Positions 55,571 through 64,000 of a stretch of DNA of 64,000 bases are shown here, piece by piece (within the stretch, counting starts at the first letter, position 1; every line of letters starts with the position of its first letter). The stretch is taken from the NCBI RefSeq assembly GCF_900106745.1, contig NZ_FNNV01000011.1, positions 172,810-236,809 of the forward strand. The letters are read 5' to 3'. The notes beneath the pieces are model-generated. The model was given only the letters and a program-made list of their open reading frames with translations, was not told where the DNA came from and ran no database searches. The DNA comes from Paenibacillus sp. CF384 (lineage in GTDB: Bacteria; Bacillota; Bacilli; Paenibacillales; Paenibacillaceae). Position numbers and translations under genes: made by a program.

Positions 55571-57741
55571 TGACGACACAGAATAAGAATCGGCCTTCCT
55601 ATGCGGGACGCTCGCTGCTTAATCGGCTGTTGCTCATATATGTCATTGCGCTGGTGCTCAGTTTATTGATTTTGCGGGCGGAAACGATATTGGTCGCGCA
55701 CTTTGAAGCGATGTTCCCTTTTCCGTTCATCGTGAACGTGCTCGGGGCGGTTATGCTTGCGGTCGTTCTTGTTTGCGCATCGGCGTGGCGGCTGCAGCCC
55801 GTCATTAAGGAGCTCCAAGAAGATGCTTCGTCTTCCACAAGGACGGGTATACAACGGGACAACAGTCTGACGAGTGCGGCACTCGTTCGTTTGTATCGCA
55901 TGCCTTATGAGCTGCTTATCAGTGTGCTGCTGATCGGACTGCTGATCTCAGCAAGCTTTCACTTGGTCGATCTTATCCAGGTGTGGAATGAGGAAGAGCA
56001 AGGCGAATCCATCGATTGGCTGCAATTGACCGGCATTATGGCGGGGGAGCAGAGTCTCATCATGACGGTGGCGCTTGTACTCTTCACCTCCGTGCGGCGA
56101 CTGTTTCGTCCTTATATGATGAAGCTCCAGCCGCTGTCCGGCAGCTTTGATGGACGGGCTTCGTTCTCGCAACCGCTTGTGATTACGTATACATGTACGT
56201 TTCTGGTCACGATTCTGAGTTTGTTTCAGCTGGCCATTGTGACAGCGAGACCGCATGAATCGATGGAGCCTTACAAATTCGGACTGATTGCTTTATTTTA
56301 TTTCTTAATCGGATTAAGTTTGTTCAGTTATGTGACGATGCAATTCAGGCAGGAGCTTCGCGGCCTCATTCGGGATATTCGCGGACTTGTTGGCGGAACG
56401 GATATCCGGAATGCCCATACACCGTCTATTGTGCATGACGAAGCCGGAGAACTCGCGGTAGCCTACAGTGAGCTGCAGAATCGGATTAATCGGGAATACG
56501 AATCACTGGAGCGGGAATTAAAAATGGCTTACAATGTGCAACAGAAGCTCCTTCCGCCCGGGAATCTGACGATAGGTGCCTATCACATTACCTCACGCTG
56601 CCGATCCTACCGTGAAGTTGGCGGGGATTTCTTCGATGTGGTGTCACTCGGCCCCAGCCGATTTGCAGTGATGATCGGTGATGTGTCAGGCAAAGGATTG
56701 CCCGCGGCACTCATTATGTCGGCGCAGCTGCTTGTGTTCCGCTCCGAGATTCGGAGAAACGGCAGCCCTTCGGAAGTGCTGGCCCGTATGAACCGACAGC
56801 TGTGCGAGGCGATGGGGGACGAAGGATGTGTTTCCATCGGTGTAGGCGTCATCGATTTAACTAATAATAAGGTGCAATATGCCAGTGCAGGGCATCTGTC
56901 GCCCTACATCATTTCTAAGGACGGGCAATTCGCCGCGATCGATTGCAGCTCGCTTCCGATCGGGATTGACCCTGAGGCTGTCTACGAGGAGAAAGACTTG
57001 CAGTTGAAGGACGGGGATCGGTTCCTGCTGTATACCGATGGATTAATTGAAGCGGTCGATCACACAGGCAATATGTACAGTTTTGAAGGGCTCGAAGCGG
57101 AAATTGCGACCTGGGCATCTGAAGGTGACTTGTCTGTAGTAGTGGATGAGTGGCTTGCTCGTGTTGATGAAGCATGCGGGCCGGGTCAGGACGATCGCAC
57201 CGTCGTCGTTCTGGAGCTTGCAGGTGAATATCGCAGCGCGCTGGATAAGCTGGATCTTCCGCGTGGCGATTACGGTGACGTAGCGGCGGCGTTCGATAAT
57301 CCGTTTATGACCCGTGAATGGACCCTGCGCAGCAAGCTTGGCGAGGAGCGGCTTATTGCCTTGAAGCTGGGTGATTGGATGCAAGAGAGATGGCCGGAAT
57401 CCGTAATCAAAGAGGATGTCCAAAGCGCCGTGTGCGAAGCGATGATTAATGCGATCGAGCATGGCAACAAGCTGCAGCCGAATACATACGTTACCGTTAT
57501 CGCCCAAATCGGCGGCATGCTGTCCGTTTGCCGCATTTATGATGAAGGCGGCGGCTATTATCCAAGGCTCTCCCGAGATGAAGCGGAGATGCGCAAGAAG
57601 CTGGAATCAGAGGACCCTAGAGGCTGGGGACTGGTTATGATTGATACGCTTGCGGATTACTGGACAACTGGCCGAGATGAGCGCGGATTTTATACGGAAC
57701 TTTATTTTATGAGAAAATTACAGACGGCTTCTGGCGGATAA
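55561..57741 (+). CDS. Membrane SpoIIE-type PP2C phosphatase fused to an RsbW-like kinase domain
   Basis: The 726-residue protein has about six hydrophobic segments in residues 15-260, a short linker helix (about 290-320), a PP2C/SpoIIE domain with metal-binding GGDFFDV (near 353), IGDVSGKGLPAALIMS, LYTDGLIEA (near 490) and GQDDRTVVVLEL (near 543), and a C-terminal GHKL ATPase domain with the N-box EAMINAIEHGN (near 626) and a GWGL loop (near 690). PP2C removes phosphate from STAS proteins, and RsbW-like domains add it or bind sigma factors. ATG 55561 has TAGGAG 6 bases upstream. The STAS gene that follows is its likely partner. Confidence 0.9.
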   Translation: MELMTTQNKNRPSYAGRSLLNRLLLIYVIALVLSLLILRAETILVAHFEAMFPFPFIVNVLGAVMLAVVLVCASAWRLQPVIKELQEDASSSTRTGIQRDNSLTSAALVRLYRMPYELLISVLLIGLLISASFHLVDLIQVWNEEEQGESIDWLQLTGIMAGEQSLIMTVALVLFTSVRRLFRPYMMKLQPLSGSFDGRASFSQPLVITYTCTFLVTILSLFQLAIVTARPHESMEPYKFGLIALFYFLIGLSLFSYVTMQFRQELRGLIRDIRGLVGGTDIRNAHTPSIVHDEAGELAVAYSELQNRINREYESLERELKMAYNVQQKLLPPGNLTIGAYHITSRCRSYREVGGDFFDVVSLGPSRFAVMIGDVSGKGLPAALIMSAQLLVFRSEIRRNGSPSEVLARMNRQLCEAMGDEGCVSIGVGVIDLTNNKVQYASAGHLSPYIISKDGQFAAIDCSSLPIGIDPEAVYEEKDLQLKDGDRFLLYTDGLIEAVDHTGNMYSFEGLEAEIATWASEGDLSVVVDEWLARVDEACGPGQDDRTVVVLELAGEYRSALDKLDLPRGDYGDVAAAFDNPFMTREWTLRSKLGEERLIALKLGDWMQERWPESVIKEDVQSAVCEAMINAIEHGNKLQPNTYVTVIAQIGGMLSVCRIYDEGGGYYPRLSRDEAEMRKKLESEDPRGWGLVMIDTLADYWTTGRDERGFYTELYFMRKLQTASGG

Positions 57742-57771
57742 CCGATGACCTGGATAAGGAGGCTTGAGAAG

Positions 57772-58140
57772 ATGAGCGAACAGCCCTTGCAAATTGAAAC
57801 GCGGAAATTCCCAAGCGGGATGGTATTGAAGTTGGAAGGCGATTTGAGCAAGGCAGCCGAGGGCAAGCTGATTGCGGGTTTTGAGCAAGAATCGGAGCTC
57901 GGCCGAAGCATCCGGTTTATGGCGCTGGATCTGACGAAAGTCGATTATATTAATAGCGGCGGAATGGCTGTACTGATCCGGCTTGCTCGGATGGGGAGCA
58001 AAGCAGGCGTACATACTTTCGCATGGGGCATTACGCCCCATTACGAGAAGTTGTTCCGCATGGTAGGCTTAACGGAGTTTATGATGATTTATCCCAATGA
58101 ATTTGCCGTTATGCAGCGCATTGAGGCGCTTGAGCTGTAA
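57772..58140 (+). CDS. STAS-domain anti-anti-sigma factor
   Basis: A single STAS domain of 122 residues with the phosphorylation motif DYINSGGMAVL; Ser62 is the expected phosphosite. In partner switching, the unphosphorylated form binds an RsbW-type kinase or anti-sigma factor. ATG 57772 is chosen over 57745 because AAGGAGG (57756-57762) lies 9 bases upstream. It follows the phosphatase-kinase gene after 30 bases, so it is probably that protein's substrate. Confidence 0.92.
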   Translation: MSEQPLQIETRKFPSGMVLKLEGDLSKAAEGKLIAGFEQESELGRSIRFMALDLTKVDYINSGGMAVLIRLARMGSKAGVHTFAWGITPHYEKLFRMVGLTEFMMIYPNEFAVMQRIEALEL

Positions 58141-58185
58141 GTCGGCTCAAGGTTGGCAGGATATCTAAATTAAGCGGAGGGCAAC

Positions 58186-58899
58186 ATGGAACTGCAATCG
58201 GCACTATATAAAGAATGGCGGCATGTATTTAAGCTGGATCCGGAACGTGAAATCAGTGATGCGCGGCTCGATGCCATCTGCATGTCCGGAACCGATGCTA
58301 TCCTAGTGGGCGGATCAAGCGGTGTTACGTTTGACAATACCGTTGATCTTATGTCGCGAATTCGCCGGTATGAGGTGCCTTGTGCGCTTGAGGTGTCGAA
58401 TGAAGAGGCCGCAGTGCCGGGATTTGACCATTATTTCATTCCACTTGTGCTGAATACCGATAAGGCGGAATGGCTCGCAGGCAGACAAATACAGGCGTTG
58501 CGTAAATTCGGGGCTTTCATCCCCTGGGAGAACACCTCGGCAGAGGGGTATCTGATCTTGAACGAGGAAGCCCAAGCGGCGAAGCTTACGGGTGCTCAGG
58601 CAGGGCTTGACTCCGAGACGGTAGCGGCCCATATTTATATGGCGGATCGACTGATGCACTTGCCGGTGATCTATATGGAGTACAGCGGCAAGTTCGGCGA
58701 CATGGAGCTTGTGAAGCGGGCCCTTCGGCTCGTGACGGAAGCAAGGCTGTTCTATGGCGGCGGGATCGATGATGCGGCCAAAGCACGACAGGCGGCAGAA
58801 GCAGCGCATACGGTTATCGTTGGTAATGTGATCTATGATAATTTGGACGCGGCGCTGTCAACGGTCCATGCTGTGTTATCCACGGAACTGCCTAAGTAA
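58186..58899 (+). CDS. pcrB: Heptaprenylglyceryl phosphate synthase PcrB
   Basis: PcrB joins glycerol-1-phosphate with a polyprenyl diphosphate to make an archaeal-type ether lipid precursor. The 237-residue TIM barrel shows HVFKLDPERE at the N-terminus, VGGSSGVTFDNTVDL, VPCALEVSNEEA, YFIPLVLNT, YMEYSGKFG and FYGGGIDDAAKA, with the phosphate-binding glycines in the last. GGAGG precedes the ATG. Position before pcrA is as in Bacillus, but here a terminator and promoter lie between the two. Confidence 0.95.
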   Translation: MELQSALYKEWRHVFKLDPEREISDARLDAICMSGTDAILVGGSSGVTFDNTVDLMSRIRRYEVPCALEVSNEEAAVPGFDHYFIPLVLNTDKAEWLAGRQIQALRKFGAFIPWENTSAEGYLILNEEAQAAKLTGAQAGLDSETVAAHIYMADRLMHLPVIYMEYSGKFGDMELVKRALRLVTEARLFYGGGIDDAAKARQAAEAAHTVIVGNVIYDNLDAALSTVHAVLSTELPK

Positions 58900-58925
58900 A
58901 GCTCAAGAAAGCGGAAATAAACAAG

Positions 58926-58992
58926 AACGGCTTCGGAACGAATCGGCTGCTGAACGGACATGCGGATCGTCATTTCGGAGGCCGTTTTTATT
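58926..58992 (+). terminator. Terminator of pcrB
   Basis: AACGGCTTCGGAA (58926-58938) pairs imperfectly with TTTCGGAGGCCGTT (58973-58986), followed by TTTATTT. Confidence 0.7.
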
Positions 58993-59026
58993 TGCAGGAA
59001 AATCATTGCAATCTGCCCGGATTTAA

Positions 59027-59055
59027 TTGACACAGTCATGGCGGTTGTCTAGACT
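59027..59055 (+). promoter_or_regulatory. Promoter of pcrA-ligA
   Basis: A perfect TTGACA (59027-59032), 17 bases, then TAGACT (59050-59055). Transcription would start near 59062, which makes the ATG at 59072 an unlikely start and favours the ATG at 59099. Confidence 0.7.
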
Positions 59056-59098
59056 GAAGTAAGGCGAACAAATGCGAACAAAGGGGTTTATTTTCTCT

Positions 59099-63546
<4,448 letters not shown>

Positions 63547-63564
63547 TTCGTGTAGTAAATGATT

Positions 63565-63618
63565 AGGAGCACGCCTTCTACGCGAGTCGTAGAAGGCGTG
63601 CTCCTTTGTCATTTTTTA
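63565..63618 (+). terminator. Strong terminator after ligA
   Basis: An 18-base perfect stem, arms 63565-63582 and 63588-63605, around a 5-base loop, followed by TTGTCATTTTTT. It separates pcrA-ligA from the rRNA operon. Confidence 0.95.
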
Positions 63619-63622
63619 CAAG

Positions 63623-63651
63623 TTGCATTGGGTTTGTGGATGTGTTAAATT
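63623..63651 (+). promoter_or_regulatory. Candidate upstream rRNA promoter (P1)
   Basis: TTGCAT (63623-63628), 17 bases, TAAATT (63646-63651). Tandem promoters are usual for rRNA operons; this one is the weaker of the two candidates here. Confidence 0.5.
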
Positions 63652-63719
63652 ATTTCTTGTCGCTTCTGAGACATACGACAACAACAACATACAGCTTTCG
63701 ACAGAAAGCAAATAAGTTG

Positions 63720-63751
63720 TTGACACATGATGACGAAGCTGGTAATATAAT
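63720..63751 (+). promoter_or_regulatory. rRNA operon promoter (P2)
   Basis: TTGACA (63720-63725) and TAATAT (63743-63748) with a 17-base spacer; the overlapping TATAAT (63746-63751) would need a 20-base spacer. Transcription would start near 63755. Confidence 0.75.
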
Positions 63752-63754
63752 CAC

Positions 63755-63794
63755 TTGTCACCACGAAAGTGAGACAAACAAGTTCTTTGAAAAC
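63755..63794 (+). promoter_or_regulatory. rRNA leader hairpin and boxA-like antitermination signal
   Basis: TTGTCAC (63755-63761) can pair with GTG-A-GACAA (63769-63776), and TTCTTTGAAAAC (63783-63794) matches the boxA element that recruits Nus factors in Firmicute rRNA leaders. A further 6-base hairpin, CGCAGA/TCTGCG (63839-63854), lies before the 16S gene. Confidence 0.65.
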
Positions 63795-63910
63795 TGAACA
63801 TATGAATCACGTCAGATTCAACAAAATGTTTTAAATATCGCAGAGTAATCTGCGTAGCTAGTATTTTGAATGAGCTAACAAGCGAATTCATAAACGGTCT
63901 TCGGACCACT

Positions 63911-64000
63911 TTTATGGAGAGTTTGATCCTGGCTCAGGACGAACGCTGGCGGCGTGCCTAATACATGCAAGTCGAGCGGATTTATTCCTTCGGGGATAGC
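63911..64000 (+). rRNA. rrs: 16S ribosomal RNA, 5' end (cut by window)
   Basis: The conserved 16S start is present: GGAGAGTTTGATCCTGGCTC at 63916-63935, then the conserved run through CGAACGCTGGCGGCGTGCCT and AATACATGCAAGTCGAGCGG. The 5' end is placed at 63911 by comparison with Bacillus. The first variable region begins at the window edge. The remaining 1.4 kb and any 23S/5S genes lie outside. Confidence 0.98.

Overview
The window is chromosomal DNA from a motile, endospore-type Firmicute of the Paenibacillaceae, most likely Paenibacillus or a close relative. The evidence is a set of syntenies shared with Bacillus (fliD-fliS-fliT; hpf-secA-prfB; ftsE-ftsX-ctp-minJ-uvrB-uvrA; pcrB-pcrA-ligA), strong AGGAGG-type ribosome binding sites, GTG and TTG starts, and features common in Paenibacillus such as copper-amine-oxidase-like exported proteins. 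No phage, IS element, CRISPR array or tRNA was seen. The genus call is an inference.

Layout. 1-1518: end of a flagellar filament cap/chaperone cluster (fliD, fliS, fliT-like). 1685-14702: a tightly packed, mostly overlapping 12-gene run for flagellin glycosylation. A Maf-type (motility-associated) glycosyltransferase is followed by genes for a CMP-legionaminic-acid-like nonulosonate: legB, legC, a second DegT-family enzyme, a methyltransferase, a FemAB/GNAT-like acyltransferase, neuB/legI, neuC/legG, ptmE, ptmF, ptmB/legF and ptmA. It ends at a terminator shared with a convergent DUF2920 alpha/beta-hydrolase-like gene (14778-15887). 16162-22067: cold-shock protein, long-form HPF, SecA, RF2 (prfB, with its programmed +1 frameshift) and a YitT-family membrane protein. 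22210-30353: a complete argCJBDFGH operon behind a promoter that overlaps an ArgR-type box. 30413-31005: a gene-free block with 51-bp tandem repeats and a regularly spaced array of ATGTTGC/GCAACAT palindromes.

31006-43863: VanW-family protein on the minus strand, then ftsE-ftsX, a coiled-coil M23 endopeptidase, a C-terminal processing protease, a MinJ-like PDZ membrane protein, and uvrB-uvrA behind a promoter with a LexA-like box. 44238-50810: ferredoxin-type sulfite/nitrite reductase, DUF2759 protein, sugar-phosphate isomerase-like protein, HtrA-like protease and a copper-amine-oxidase-domain exported protein. 50958-58140: U32 peptidase, then a BTAD regulator, a membrane SpoIIE-type phosphatase fused to an RsbW-like kinase domain, and a STAS antagonist, which together look like a self-contained partner-switching module. 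58186-63546: pcrB, pcrA and a divergent ligA. The window ends with an rRNA operon promoter region and the first 90 bases of a 16S rRNA gene.

Functional picture: the first 16 kb builds and modifies the flagellum. The middle holds housekeeping secretion, translation and arginine synthesis. The FtsEX-M23-Ctp-MinJ block links cell-wall hydrolysis to division. The least ordinary parts are the tailoring genes inside the nonulosonate operon, the DUF2920 neighbour, the kinase-phosphatase fusion module and the intergenic repeat arrays. All functions are read from sequence motifs and remembered family knowledge; no database search was run.
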